From the NCBI RefSeq assembly GCF_016093295.1, contig NZ_JAEDAL010000004.1, forward strand, positions 62,001 through 126,000: DNA of 64,000 bases, written 5' to 3'. This stretch comes from Inhella gelatinilytica. Lineage in GTDB: Bacteria; Pseudomonadota; Gammaproteobacteria; Burkholderiales; Burkholderiaceae_C. Below are positions 16,580 through 25,084 of the stretch, one piece after another. The notes below the pieces were generated by a model. The model was given only the letters and a program-made list of their open reading frames with translations. It did no database searches and was not told the origin of the DNA. Both the position numbers and the translations under genes were made by a program. Position 1 is the stretch's first letter. Each line of letters starts with the position of its first letter.

Positions 16580-17749
16580 ATGCTGCTGCCGTTTTTCCAA
16601 ACCTTGCGCGCTGCGGGTGTTCCGGTGTCGCCCAAGGAGTTTCTGACACTGCTGGACGCCCTGCGGGTGGGTGTCATCGACCCGTCGATCGACCAGTTCT
16701 ACAGCCTGGCCCGGACGGTCTTGGTCAAAGACGAATCGCTCTACGACCGGTTTGATCGCGCCTTCGCAGCGTTTTTCAAGGGCGCCGAACTCAAGGTGGA
16801 GCTGGCGCGATCGCTGCCCGAAGATTGGCTGAAAGCACAGCTCCAGTTGGAATTGAGCCCCGAGCAGCGTGCAGCGCTGGAGACGCTCGGTTGGGACGAG
16901 CTGCTGGATACGCTCAAAAAACGCCTCGAAGAACAAAAAGAACGACACCAAGGCGGTAACCGCTGGATTGGAACGGGGGGCACCAGCCCTTTTGGCAATG
17001 GTGGGGTGAACCCCGCCGGGGTTCGCATCGGCGGCGGGGGCGGGCAAAAGTCCGCGGTCAAGGTGTGGGAACAGCGGGGTTACCGCGATTACGACGATTC
17101 GGTCGAGTTGGGCACGCGCACCATCAAAGTGGCCCTGCGGCGCTTGCGCCGCTTCGCCCGCGAGGGCGCTGCCGACGAACTGGCACTGGACGACACCATT
17201 CGCGCCACCGCGGCCAATGCGGGGCTCTTGGACATCAAGATGCGGCCGGAGCGGCACAACAAGGTCAAGGTGCTGTTGCTCATGGATGTCGGCGGGACCA
17301 TGGACGAACATGTGCACCGAGTCGAAGAGTTGTTCTCAGCCGTGAAGTCCGAGTTCAAACACCTGGAGTTCTTCTACTTCCACAACTGCATCTACGACTA
17401 CGTGTGGAAAAACAACCGCCGGCGGTTCGCAGAAAAGACCCCGACCTGGGATTTGATCCACAAGTTCAATCGTGACTACAAACTGATTTTGGTCGGCGAC
17501 GCCACCATGAGCCCGTACGAAATCTTGCAACCGGGCGGAAGCGTGGAGTACATGAACGAGGAGCCGGGATCCACCTGGCTGGACCGCTTAACCCAAGCCT
17601 TTCCGCGTCACGCGTGGATCAATCCGGAGCCCCAAGGCGTTTGGGAATACCGGCAAAGCATCCATCTCATTCAAGGCCTGATGCATCAGCACATGTTCCC
17701 CTTGACGCTGGCCGGCCTCGAAGGTGCGATGCGGCACCTCAGCAAGTAA
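16580..17749 (+). CDS. CoxE-like von Willebrand factor A protein (MoxR partner)
   Basis: A 389-residue protein with the CoxE/DUF58-like layout: a helical N-terminal region (PVSPKEFLTLLDALRVG), a glycine-rich stretch at about 130-160, and a VWA domain. The metal site begins at Asp236 in LLLMDVGGTMDEHV, a Thr/Gly variant of DxSxS. The C-terminal part carries LILVGDATMSPYEIL and a HAWINPEPQGVWEYRQSI segment typical of this group. It probably works with the MoxR ATPase at 13887. The start at 16580 reads MLLPFFQTLRAAGV; the reading frame stays open upstream, but that part overlaps the divergent cyclase promoter and lacks family similarity. Confidence 0.88.
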   Translation: MLLPFFQTLRAAGVPVSPKEFLTLLDALRVGVIDPSIDQFYSLARTVLVKDESLYDRFDRAFAAFFKGAELKVELARSLPEDWLKAQLQLELSPEQRAALETLGWDELLDTLKKRLEEQKERHQGGNRWIGTGGTSPFGNGGVNPAGVRIGGGGGQKSAVKVWEQRGYRDYDDSVELGTRTIKVALRRLRRFAREGAADELALDDTIRATAANAGLLDIKMRPERHNKVKVLLLMDVGGTMDEHVHRVEELFSAVKSEFKHLEFFYFHNCIYDYVWKNNRRRFAEKTPTWDLIHKFNRDYKLILVGDATMSPYEILQPGGSVEYMNEEPGSTWLDRLTQAFPRHAWINPEPQGVWEYRQSIHLIQGLMHQHMFPLTLAGLEGAMRHLSK

Positions 17750-17755
17750 GCCAGG

Positions 17756-18568
17756 TCAAGGGGCGTTGCCCTGCGGAGCAGGGGCCGGCGCATAGCGGGC
17801 CAAGATGGCGTGGATGGCCCCTTCACGTTCGAGGCTCGCCAGCGCCTCCAGCACACGGGACGGTTCGACGTTTGCCCCCTCTGGCACGGCACAGTGGTAG
17901 CCCGCCCGCTGCACTATCACGCTCCATGCGGCCAACTCATGCTCTGGGTGCTGTTGCCGGTACCAGTCCAAGGCTTGCTGGCTGACCACCGCCCAATCCG
18001 TTCGACGTCGGCTCAGTTTTTGCAACGCGCCGGCTTGGTCGCGGGCGTCCTCCCGACGCAGACTGCCGTTGGCGAAGCGTACTTGCAGCGTCGGGTAGCG
18101 ATACGCCCTCACCGTACCCACCACCGCCCCTTTGGGCACGTCCGCCAGCTGCGTGATGGGCCGCTGCGAGCGGTGGCCCACCAGCCGGTCGGACACCTCA
18201 AAGAGCGGCGGGCTCCACTGAAACCGGTGAGCATCCGGGAACCAACTGGGGTCCATGCCGCATCCGAGGTCATAGGGACGTTCCAGGTTGGCTTCATGCG
18301 CACGCCGTTCGGTCAAAAACACGAACTCCAGCTTTCGTCCCAGGCGTTCCGCGACGGCCAACCCGATATCCCGATTGATCCCGGCCACCACCTCACCACC
18401 CACGATCTGGCCCCAGGGCATCGTCCAGGTTCCGCCATAACCCATGCGCAGGCTCGCGGGTTCCGCACGAACCGGGGCCGCCGCCATCAGCAGCCCAGTC
18501 AGCACCAAGACCCGGGGCCAGGCCCTCTGGGGCCACCCGTTGCAACGAGCCAACCAGCTGACGGTCAT
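17756..18568 (-). CDS. Family 3-like periplasmic solute-binding protein
   Basis: A 270-residue protein with a signal sequence (positively charged N-terminus, hydrophobic VLVLTGLLMAAAPVRA ending near residue 35). The SBP_bac_3-like fold shows GINRDIGLAVAERLGRKLEFVFLTERRAHEANLERPYDLGCGM, and later TDWAVVSQQALDWYR. Such proteins bind amino acids or act as sensors in the periplasm. No transporter genes are adjacent. It sits nine bases after the HDOD gene, so a signalling role is as likely as transport. Substrate unknown. Confidence 0.8.
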   Translation of the reverse strand: MTVSWLARCNGWPQRAWPRVLVLTGLLMAAAPVRAEPASLRMGYGGTWTMPWGQIVGGEVVAGINRDIGLAVAERLGRKLEFVFLTERRAHEANLERPYDLGCGMDPSWFPDAHRFQWSPPLFEVSDRLVGHRSQRPITQLADVPKGAVVGTVRAYRYPTLQVRFANGSLRREDARDQAGALQKLSRRRTDWAVVSQQALDWYRQQHPEHELAAWSVIVQRAGYHCAVPEGANVEPSRVLEALASLEREGAIHAILARYAPAPAPQGNAP

Positions 18569-18576
18569 GGTGGGCG

Positions 18577-19428
18577 TCAGCTCAACAACAGGTCCACGTC
18601 TTGACCCACATCTCCAGCATCCGCGAGGCGCTTGCTCAGGTCGTCCAGGTCCAGGTGCAGGTGCTCGATCAACTCGGGCACGGCCGCCTTAAGGGCCCCA
18701 ACCCGGTCGGTCTTGACCGCGTCGGCATCCGCCAGCACCTCGGCCAGATGCAAAACCGCCGCCATCAGGGAGAACGGTCGCACCGACATCGGATCATTGG
18801 CATCGGTGAAGGCCTGCACCATCTCCTTCGGGAAACGCCAATGGGCCGCCAGCGAGGCGGTCACATCGGCATGCGTACAGCCAAACCGGGTTTGCTCCAG
18901 CGAGTAACGGCTGCCGGGCTCCTGGGCATGGGTTTCCACATCCGCCACTTGCTGCCCCTCGGTCATGGCCATCAGCAGCTCACCAGTCCGCAGCATCAGG
19001 CCCGCCAGGTACACCTCGTCGGCGTCCAGGCGCAGCAGCTTCGCCAACAGGCGGGCATAGGCCGCCGTCGACACGGCATGGCGCCAAAACACCTTGCGAT
19101 CGAGCCCCATGACGGCCGGGAAGGCCCCCGAAATGGCAGCGGCCATCGACAGGTTGCGCAGCAAGTCCATGCCCAGGGCATTAGCCGCATCGTGCAGCGT
19201 GCCAATGTTGTGCGACGGGGAGTAGCGGGCGCTGTTGGCCAAGCGCAGCACTTTGGCCGACAAGGTGGCGTCCTTGCCAATCAGTTCGGCCAACTTCGCC
19301 ATGTTGATGTTGGGATCGTCAAAGCTCTTGAGCAGACGGCTCGCCACTTCGGGCATGGTGGGCAGCGCGCTGTGATTGGCAAAAAAGCGCTCCGCCGCCG
19401 CGGGTATGGGGTGCACAGTCGAGTTCAT
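18577..19428 (-). CDS. HDOD-domain signalling protein
   Basis: A 283-residue HDOD protein. Family marks are LPTMPEVASRLLKSFDDPN, LIGKDATLSAKVLRLANSARYS, and the central VFWRHAVSTAAYARLLAKLLR. The catalytic HD pair is absent (LAGLMLRTGELLMAM). A good Shine-Dalgarno sequence (GGAG, eight bases before ATG at 19428) supports the start. It lies between the BioC-like gene (31-base gap) and a solute-binding protein (8-base gap) on the same strand. These proteins usually tie into two-component or cyclic-di-GMP networks; the partner is unknown. Confidence 0.9.
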   Translation of the reverse strand: MNSTVHPIPAAAERFFANHSALPTMPEVASRLLKSFDDPNINMAKLAELIGKDATLSAKVLRLANSARYSPSHNIGTLHDAANALGMDLLRNLSMAAAISGAFPAVMGLDRKVFWRHAVSTAAYARLLAKLLRLDADEVYLAGLMLRTGELLMAMTEGQQVADVETHAQEPGSRYSLEQTRFGCTHADVTASLAAHWRFPKEMVQAFTDANDPMSVRPFSLMAAVLHLAEVLADADAVKTDRVGALKAAVPELIEHLHLDLDDLSKRLADAGDVGQDVDLLLS

Positions 19429-19459
19429 CTTGGTCTCTCCACAGAAGGCGCGTTGGTGC

Positions 19460-20341
19460 TCAGTATGGCGCTCGGCGACGGCGCAATTGGGCCTGCAAAT
19501 CGCTCAACGGCACCGTGCTTTCCCCAGTGCTGCGCGGCTCCGCGCGGATGGCGTGGCCGCAGACGAATTCCAGGGTCAACCGCAAGCGTCCGTCCGGCCC
19601 GCGCAAGTGCGATTCCGCCGCCGCCAGCCAGCGCGCTCGCCAGCCGGGGGTCCGACAGCCCACAAAGCGATCCGGCGCCACATTTCCCCCCAGGGCCTGC
19701 AGATCGCGCCACAAATCCTCCGCACACCCCCAGGTGAGCGTGAGTCGCTCTTGATCCATGACGGGGTCGGCAAACCCCGCCTGGAGCAGCGCATCCCCCA
19801 AGTCATGCAAATCCATCCACGCCGGTGTCGCCGCGCCCCAGCCATGTGCGGCATACAGCGAGCGCAACTCCAAAAAACTGTCCGGCCCCAGGCTGGAGAA
19901 GAGGACATAGCCTTGCGGCGCCAGCGCATAAGACCAGCGAGCAAAAACCGCTTGAGGGTCGTTGACCCCCAGCACGCCCAGATTGGCCCAAACCATGTCC
20001 GACAAGCCAGCCTTCAGCTCGGAGGGCTCGCAAACGCAATCATTCACCGTCCGCCAGGGCTGCCACCAGGGTCGCGCCACCTGCTGCCGCGCCGCCAACG
20101 CCGCGGCCCCCTCTTCGACCCAAACCAGTTGAGCCTCAGGATACCGAGCCCTCACCGCTTCCGACCCGCCTCCAACCCGGCTGTGCCACAACACAATGGA
20201 CCGGGCTTCCAGTTTGATCAAGGGCAGGCGCTCGGCCATGCGCGCACTGAGCGCCTGCATCAGCCACGGCACCTCGCCCCGCCCTTCAAGGCGACGGCGC
20301 TGGCGCTGCACCGCGTTCGGATCGGGAGGCAATAGAGTCAT
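19460..20341 (-). CDS. BioC-like methyltransferase-fold protein
   Basis: A 293-residue protein resembling the malonyl-ACP O-methyltransferase BioC in its second half: DMVWANLGVLGVNDP, LAPQGYVLFSSLGPDSFLELR and MDLHDLGDALLQAGFADPVMD correspond to BioC motifs. The SAM-binding motif I, usually DxGxGxG, is replaced by VLWHSRVGGGSE (50-61), so SAM binding is uncertain. BioC starts pimeloyl-ACP synthesis for biotin. The gene is divergent from comF with only 27 bases between start codons, a bioC-comF neighbourhood I recall from other betaproteobacteria. Whether it makes biotin precursors here is open. Confidence 0.7.
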   Translation of the reverse strand: MTLLPPDPNAVQRQRRRLEGRGEVPWLMQALSARMAERLPLIKLEARSIVLWHSRVGGGSEAVRARYPEAQLVWVEEGAAALAARQQVARPWWQPWRTVNDCVCEPSELKAGLSDMVWANLGVLGVNDPQAVFARWSYALAPQGYVLFSSLGPDSFLELRSLYAAHGWGAATPAWMDLHDLGDALLQAGFADPVMDQERLTLTWGCAEDLWRDLQALGGNVAPDRFVGCRTPGWRARWLAAAESHLRGPDGRLRLTLEFVCGHAIRAEPRSTGESTVPLSDLQAQLRRRRAPY

Positions 20342-20368
20342 GGTCCTCACAGTATCGGTGCCGAAAGC

Positions 20369-21076
20369 ATGCGCCTCCTCTCTCGCTTGCATCCGCGGAA
20401 CTGGCCCCTGGCCGGGGGCTGCTGGGTCTGCCTGGCTTGGGGCTCCGATCGCGTGTGTACCGATTGCCGGGCGCTCTTCCTGCCTCAGCGTCTGCGGTGT
20501 AGTGGCTGCGCACTGCCGCTGCCCGCCCCCCCGCCGGGCGACGGGCTGTCGCTGTGCGGTGCCTGTTTGCGCGAGCCCCTGGGGTTGGATCACTGCCATG
20601 CCGCCGTGGACTACCAAGAGCCGTGGGCCGATTTGCTTAAGCACATGAAATTTCGCGGGCACTTGGTCGTCGCCGAGGTGCTGGTCCCGTTGTGGCCACT
20701 GGGCGTCCCCCCCGATGTGCTGTTGCCCGTGCCCCAGCACCCCGATCGCCTGGTGGAGCGGGGCTTCAATCCGCCCGAAGTTTTGGCCCAAGCATTGGCC
20801 CGCCGCACCGGCTGGGCGGTCCAAACCGGTTGGTTGCTCCGGCCGGTGCCCACGCCACCCCAGACCCGCCTGACCCGGGCCGAACGCCACGACAATCTGC
20901 GGGGCGCCTTTGCGCTCTCACCCCGGGCCCAACCGCGCGGTCTTCACATCGCCCTGGTCGACGATGTGCTGACCACCGGCGCCACGCTGTCGGCACTGGC
21001 CCAATTGCTGCGCCGACAGGGCGCGGCCCAGGTCAGCGCCTATGTCGCTGCGCGAACGCCCGACCCCACCCATTGA
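20369..21076 (+). CDS. comF: ComF-family phosphoribosyltransferase-like protein
   Basis: A 235-residue ComF/GntX-type protein. The N-terminal zinc-binding region has cysteine pairs CWVC (18-21), CTDC (30-33), CSGC (44-47) and CGAC (63-66). The C-terminal phosphoribosyltransferase domain has the PRPP motif LVDDVLTTGATLS (196-208). In naturally competent bacteria ComF is needed for DNA uptake across the inner membrane or its later processing; its enzymatic substrate is unsettled. The type IV pilus chemosensory genes elsewhere in this window are compatible with competence but do not prove it. The trmL gene follows after 14 bases. Confidence 0.92.
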   Translation: MRLLSRLHPRNWPLAGGCWVCLAWGSDRVCTDCRALFLPQRLRCSGCALPLPAPPPGDGLSLCGACLREPLGLDHCHAAVDYQEPWADLLKHMKFRGHLVVAEVLVPLWPLGVPPDVLLPVPQHPDRLVERGFNPPEVLAQALARRTGWAVQTGWLLRPVPTPPQTRLTRAERHDNLRGAFALSPRAQPRGLHIALVDDVLTTGATLSALAQLLRRQGAAQVSAYVAARTPDPTH

Positions 21077-21090
21077 TCGCCTGCCTGCCC

Positions 21091-21582
21091 GTGTTCAACA
21101 TCGTCCTGGTCCACCCCGAAATTCCCCCCAACACCGGCAATGTGATTCGCTTGGCGGCGAATACGGGTTGCCGGCTGCACCTGATCGAGCCCTTGGGCTT
21201 TTCGTTGGAGGACAAGCTCCTGCAGCGCGCGGGCTTGGACTACCACGAGTACGCAGAACTGCGGACTCATGCGAATTGGGATCAATTCCTGGCCAACGAA
21301 GCCCCCGACCCCGCACGACTCTTTGCCTTCACAACCCGAGGCCAGCGCAGCTTCACGGCCCCCGCCTGGACCGCCGGGGACTGGCTGGTGTTTGGCAGCG
21401 AATCCGCCGGCCTGCACCCCAACGTTCGATGCCGCATTCCGATGGAGAACTGGCTGCGCTTGCCCCTGCGGCCGCAGCAGCGCAGCTTGAACCTGAGCAA
21501 TGCCGTGGCGGTGGCCGTGTTTGAGGCCTGGCGACAGAACGGTTATGCGGGCTCGACCGGCGCCTCGCCCGCGACCCGCTGA
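21091..21582 (+). CDS. trmL: tRNA (cytidine/uridine-2'-O)-methyltransferase TrmL
   Basis: A 163-residue SpoU-family (trefoil-knot) methyltransferase. It matches E. coli TrmL along its length: EIPPNTGNVIRLAANTG, RAGLDYHEYAEL, LVFGSESAGL, and the knot SLNLSNAVAVAVFEAWRQ. TrmL methylates the wobble 2'-OH of two leucine tRNAs. The GTG at 21091 gives MFNIVLVHPEIPP, aligning with the usual family start; a TTG at 21073 overlapping the comF stop is an alternative. Its 3' end overlaps the convergent gtrA-like gene by 40 bases. Confidence 0.93.
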   Translation: MFNIVLVHPEIPPNTGNVIRLAANTGCRLHLIEPLGFSLEDKLLQRAGLDYHEYAELRTHANWDQFLANEAPDPARLFAFTTRGQRSFTAPAWTAGDWLVFGSESAGLHPNVRCRIPMENWLRLPLRPQQRSLNLSNAVAVAVFEAWRQNGYAGSTGASPATR

Positions 21583-21974
21583 AGCAAGAACCGCGCGGAC
21601 ACGAAATTCACGCACAACCCGGCCCCACTGCCCAGCGCCACCCCCACCAAAGCCGCAAAAGACGGTTGGGGAGTCCAGCGCATGTAGGCCCAGTACACGG
21701 CGAAGTTCACCAGCGCCCCCACCCCCATCAGAAGGCAATACGCCCCCCACTCCCCAAGGCGTGACTGCACCCGGGGTCGATGGTCAAAAGTAAAAGAACG
21801 GTTCAAGACCCACGTAAGGGTCATGGAGCCCAGCAGCGACACCACCCGGCCCCACGTGGAGCCGAGAACTGGCATCAAACCGAGCAAGAGGCTGCTGTCC
21901 ACCGCAAAACCCAGAGCACCCACCCCGCAAAAGCGAGCCAGGGCCCCCAACCTGGCCGGCGGCTGAACGCTCAC
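21543..21974 (-). CDS. GtrA-family membrane protein
   Basis: A 143-residue protein with four predicted membrane helices. It has the GtrA signature: ARFCGVGALGFAVDSSLLLGL, then SMTLTWVLNRSFTFDHR, and a final helix with NFVSARFLLQR. GtrA proteins are proposed flippases for polyprenyl-phosphate-linked sugars. The ATG overlaps the stop of the family 2 glycosyltransferase gene (ATGA), which fits a pair that loads and flips a lipid-linked sugar. Its last 40 bases overlap trmL on the other strand. Confidence 0.92.
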   Translation of the reverse strand: MSVQPPARLGALARFCGVGALGFAVDSSLLLGLMPVLGSTWGRVVSLLGSMTLTWVLNRSFTFDHRPRVQSRLGEWGAYCLLMGVGALVNFAVYWAYMRWTPQPSFAALVGVALGSGAGLCVNFVSARFLLQRVAGEAPVEPA

Positions 21975-23128
21975 AGGCTCGACTCGGCGGTGGGCAGGGA
22001 CAGGAATCCCACAACCAAGGAGGTCAGCAGGCCCAAACCGCCCAGGCTACCCAGCGTCACGGCTGCACTGACCTCGCGCATCAAGCTGGCGGGCGGCAGT
22101 TGCCCGTAGCCACTGCTGCCCCAGGCCCAGACAGAACTCAGCCCCCAGTAGAGACCCGCCCCAATCAAGCCAAGGCCCAGCAGCCCCCCCACCTCCAGGG
22201 CGGGGGATTCGCGCAGCCAGCGCAGCAGTTGCCGGTCCTCCAGCAGCCCTTCACGCGCGCCGACCATGCGAACCAATAGGCCAAAACTCATGGCGCTGGT
22301 CCCCAGCAGGAGGCCCGCCTGCGCATACATGAGGGTGTGAACATCGAGGGCCACATGCCCCAACTGCAACGGGCCCATCAGCAACGGCACATATAGGGCC
22401 GAAGACCCCACCAGCAGAGCCAGACCCGGCAGCCAGAATAGCCAGCGCGGGCTGAACAGCAGCATGAAGCGCAGGTGGCGCCACCCGTCCCGCCAGGGCC
22501 GCAAGTGCGGCGGGCGCGAGCGGCCGTCGGGCGAGAGCGTGGTGGGCACTTCGCTGATGCGCATCTTGAGCAGCGTGGCCTTGATCACCATTTCCGAGGC
22601 GAATTCCATGCCCGTGGTGCGCAAGCCCATGCGCAGGAACGCGTCCCGCCGAAACCCACGCAGCCCGCAGTGGAAATCGCGCACCGGGCACTTGAACAAC
22701 AAGCGGCCGATCCACGACAACACGGGGTTTCCGATGTATCGGTTTTTCCAGGGCATGGCCCCCGGCGCAATCCCCCCCTTGAAGCGATTGCCCATGACCA
22801 AGTCGTCCCCGGCCTCCAGCCGATCGACAAAGGCATCCAACTGGCTGAAATCGTAGGAGTCGTCGGAGTCGCCCATGATGATGAACTCCCCGCGCGCGCC
22901 CATGGCCCCAGCATTCAAGGCCGCGCCATAGCCGCGTCGCGGCACGGGCAAGACGCGAGCGCCCAGCGATTCCGCGATCGCCTGGGATCCATCGGTGCTG
23001 CCGTTGTCCGCAACCAGCACTTCGGCCTCGATGCCCCGGTGAGCGATCCAGCGTTGCGCTTTTTGAATGCAGGCCCCCAGGGTTTCGGCCTCATTGAGGC
23101 AGGGCATCAGGATGGTGAGTCGAGTCAT
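21971..23128 (-). CDS. Family 2 glycosyltransferase (polyprenyl-phosphate sugar transferase type)
   Basis: A 385-residue enzyme. The N-terminal GT-A domain has ILMPCLNEAETLGACI, VLVADNGSTDGS (38-49) and the metal-binding DSDD (87-90), followed by DFHCGLRGFRRDAFLRMGL, typical of dolichol/undecaprenyl-phosphate sugar transferases. About four membrane helices make up the C-terminal third (from about residue 220). It should transfer a sugar from a nucleotide donor to polyprenyl phosphate at the inner membrane. It overlaps the upstream membrane-protein gene by 38 bases and gtrA downstream by four, so the three form one unit. Confidence 0.93.
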   Translation of the reverse strand: MTRLTILMPCLNEAETLGACIQKAQRWIAHRGIEAEVLVADNGSTDGSQAIAESLGARVLPVPRRGYGAALNAGAMGARGEFIIMGDSDDSYDFSQLDAFVDRLEAGDDLVMGNRFKGGIAPGAMPWKNRYIGNPVLSWIGRLLFKCPVRDFHCGLRGFRRDAFLRMGLRTTGMEFASEMVIKATLLKMRISEVPTTLSPDGRSRPPHLRPWRDGWRHLRFMLLFSPRWLFWLPGLALLVGSSALYVPLLMGPLQLGHVALDVHTLMYAQAGLLLGTSAMSFGLLVRMVGAREGLLEDRQLLRWLRESPALEVGGLLGLGLIGAGLYWGLSSVWAWGSSGYGQLPPASLMREVSAAVTLGSLGGLGLLTSLVVGFLSLPTAESSL

Positions 23129-24989
23129 AAATTAATTGGGCCGCAGCCATCAACAAGACACCGCCGAGTACCCACAAGTGGGTACAGGGCAGCAAGTACA
23201 GAATGTTCACACCAGGGAAAGCGGACACATCGACCAGGGCCAGCAGCACCGTGCGCACGCCCGCCAAGGCCCAGCACAGCAAGCCCCAAGCCAACAGCGG
23301 GGGCGCCGGCTGGCGCCAGGCCCGGCGCAGCCCCGTCGCCAGCAAGATCCACAGCCCCGCGAAGGCCATGAATGGCAGCGCTGCATGGCGATACAGCTCA
23401 CCCAGGGCGTATTTCAGGCGCAGCGCCGCCCCGTCACCAACACCGTGTGAAACCCGGTCAATCGCCACCCGCCCGCCATCCGGCAACGGCGCCTGAAAGC
23501 CCTTGCGCAGGGCGGTCAAGGGCATGGCCACGTCCGGCTGCCCGATCAGGCGGATCTGACACTGTGCCCCGTCTGCCACCTGCACACGAAACCGGTTGTC
23601 GCTCGCCTTCGGGTTCTGAAGTGCCGTGACTAGGTCCGGGCTAGGCAGCCGCTCGATAGGAATCACCTGGGTTCTGCTCCCTTCTCCACACAGCAATTCG
23701 GGCCAGTCTCCGCGCGGCGAGACCAACCAGCCCTGGATGCGCCACACGTCGTCCTGAGACAACGGCATGTAGCGGGCCAGGCCCGTGAAACGCGCGAACG
23801 CCGCCACTGCCTCCGGCGAACCCCGGCTTGGGCCATCCGTTAGCGGCACTCGCTCCTGGTACAGGGCCATTCCCCAGGCGCGTTGGATCGCACCCGGAAA
23901 AGCCGCCCAAGCCCGGTAGCTCATCTGAGGCAGGAACGGCACGGCCAGCTGGCGGCACTTCAACTGACCGGACTCACAGGCATCCCGTAACTCCGTCGCC
24001 ACTCGAGCAAAGAAAGCGTCCGCCTGAACACCCGATTGGAAGTGCCCCCGGGCCGCGGCTGCAGAGCGCAGAGCCCACATGAACCACCCTCCGGCGTAGT
24101 CCCCGCAGGTATCGGGGTACAGACCACAGCCCCAGGCCTTCCAGTCCGCACCCCCGTCTTCGAGCACTCCGCGCAACTCTGCGAAGGCGGGGCTGACCGC
24201 ATAGGCCGCCTCCCGCTGCAGCCGGGTCACGGGCACGTAGTCCACGACCGGGCCGGCCTCAATCCCCCCCAGCAGACCCAAAGTCTCGACAAATGGCGCC
24301 CGCTTGAAATCCACCACCGCCCAAATGCCATATCGCAACCAGTTGGCACTGCAGACCAAGGCCAGCACCAGGGCGCAGGCCCCGCCCGCCTGCAGCCAGG
24401 GCCGTAACGCCGACAGCCAATCGACCCGCCGTCGCCACACCGCCAATGACAGCACCGCCGCCACACCGGGGAGCATCCAGACCCCCTCTTCGCGAGTGGC
24501 CCAGAAGGCGGCAAACACCGCGCCATAGGCCCAGGCGGTGGCGCGCCGCGCCCCCGGCCTCAGCAGGTGCATGAGCCCGACAAGTACCAGCAACGTCAGG
24601 TCGTGGTACAGCGCATCACGCACCACGCGAATCGGTAGCGCGGCAGGCTGGATGAGCAGCAACCCCATGGCAAGCAAGGTCCAGCGGGCCGACAAGCCCC
24701 AATGCCGAAGCTCCCGACCCAGCAGCCAGACGGTGCCAAGGTGAACCAAGCCCAGGCTCAAGCTCAACGGCAAGCCCAGTCCGTGATTCATGGCCAGGAA
24801 CAGGCTGAACGTGGGACCTTTGGCCAGCGTGAGCTCGTCATATCGGCCCAACCAACTGCCACCAACCAGCTTGGCGCCCAGCTGCCAAAAAAGTGCATCG
24901 TCCAGCGCCGCGTCTGGCAGCAACGTCAATGGCAGGTGCATGCACCACGCCAGGAAGAGCACCGCCACACCCAGCATTAGCACGTGCAT
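23091..24989 (-). CDS. Large polytopic membrane protein, possibly a GT-C-type glycosyltransferase
   Basis: A 632-residue protein with about nine to eleven hydrophobic helices in two blocks (roughly 1-230 and 540-632) around a soluble region of about 300 residues. The first extracytoplasmic loop carries an acidic motif (LPDAALDDALFWQLG), the position at which GT-C transferases keep catalytic acids. I do not recognise the family. The overlap with a polyprenyl-phosphate sugar transferase and gtrA suggests that it uses the flipped lipid-linked sugar or is its acceptor. The ATG at 24989 precedes the first helix. The frame stays open to a TTG at 25088 overlapping the gpsA stop, which would add 33 residues. 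Confidence 0.65.
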   Translation of the reverse strand: MHVLMLGVAVLFLAWCMHLPLTLLPDAALDDALFWQLGAKLVGGSWLGRYDELTLAKGPTFSLFLAMNHGLGLPLSLSLGLVHLGTVWLLGRELRHWGLSARWTLLAMGLLLIQPAALPIRVVRDALYHDLTLLVLVGLMHLLRPGARRATAWAYGAVFAAFWATREEGVWMLPGVAAVLSLAVWRRRVDWLSALRPWLQAGGACALVLALVCSANWLRYGIWAVVDFKRAPFVETLGLLGGIEAGPVVDYVPVTRLQREAAYAVSPAFAELRGVLEDGGADWKAWGCGLYPDTCGDYAGGWFMWALRSAAAARGHFQSGVQADAFFARVATELRDACESGQLKCRQLAVPFLPQMSYRAWAAFPGAIQRAWGMALYQERVPLTDGPSRGSPEAVAAFARFTGLARYMPLSQDDVWRIQGWLVSPRGDWPELLCGEGSRTQVIPIERLPSPDLVTALQNPKASDNRFRVQVADGAQCQIRLIGQPDVAMPLTALRKGFQAPLPDGGRVAIDRVSHGVGDGAALRLKYALGELYRHAALPFMAFAGLWILLATGLRRAWRQPAPPLLAWGLLCWALAGVRTVLLALVDVSAFPGVNILYLLPCTHLWVLGGVLLMAAAQLIYDSTHHPDALPQ

Positions 24990-25084
24990 GCGTGGCGTCC
25001 AATCAAACCCAGCCGACGTGCCTATGGCGGGTGCGCAGGCGCGCCCGTTAAGCCCGGCTGACCGCAAGCAAATCCCCGTCCAGC

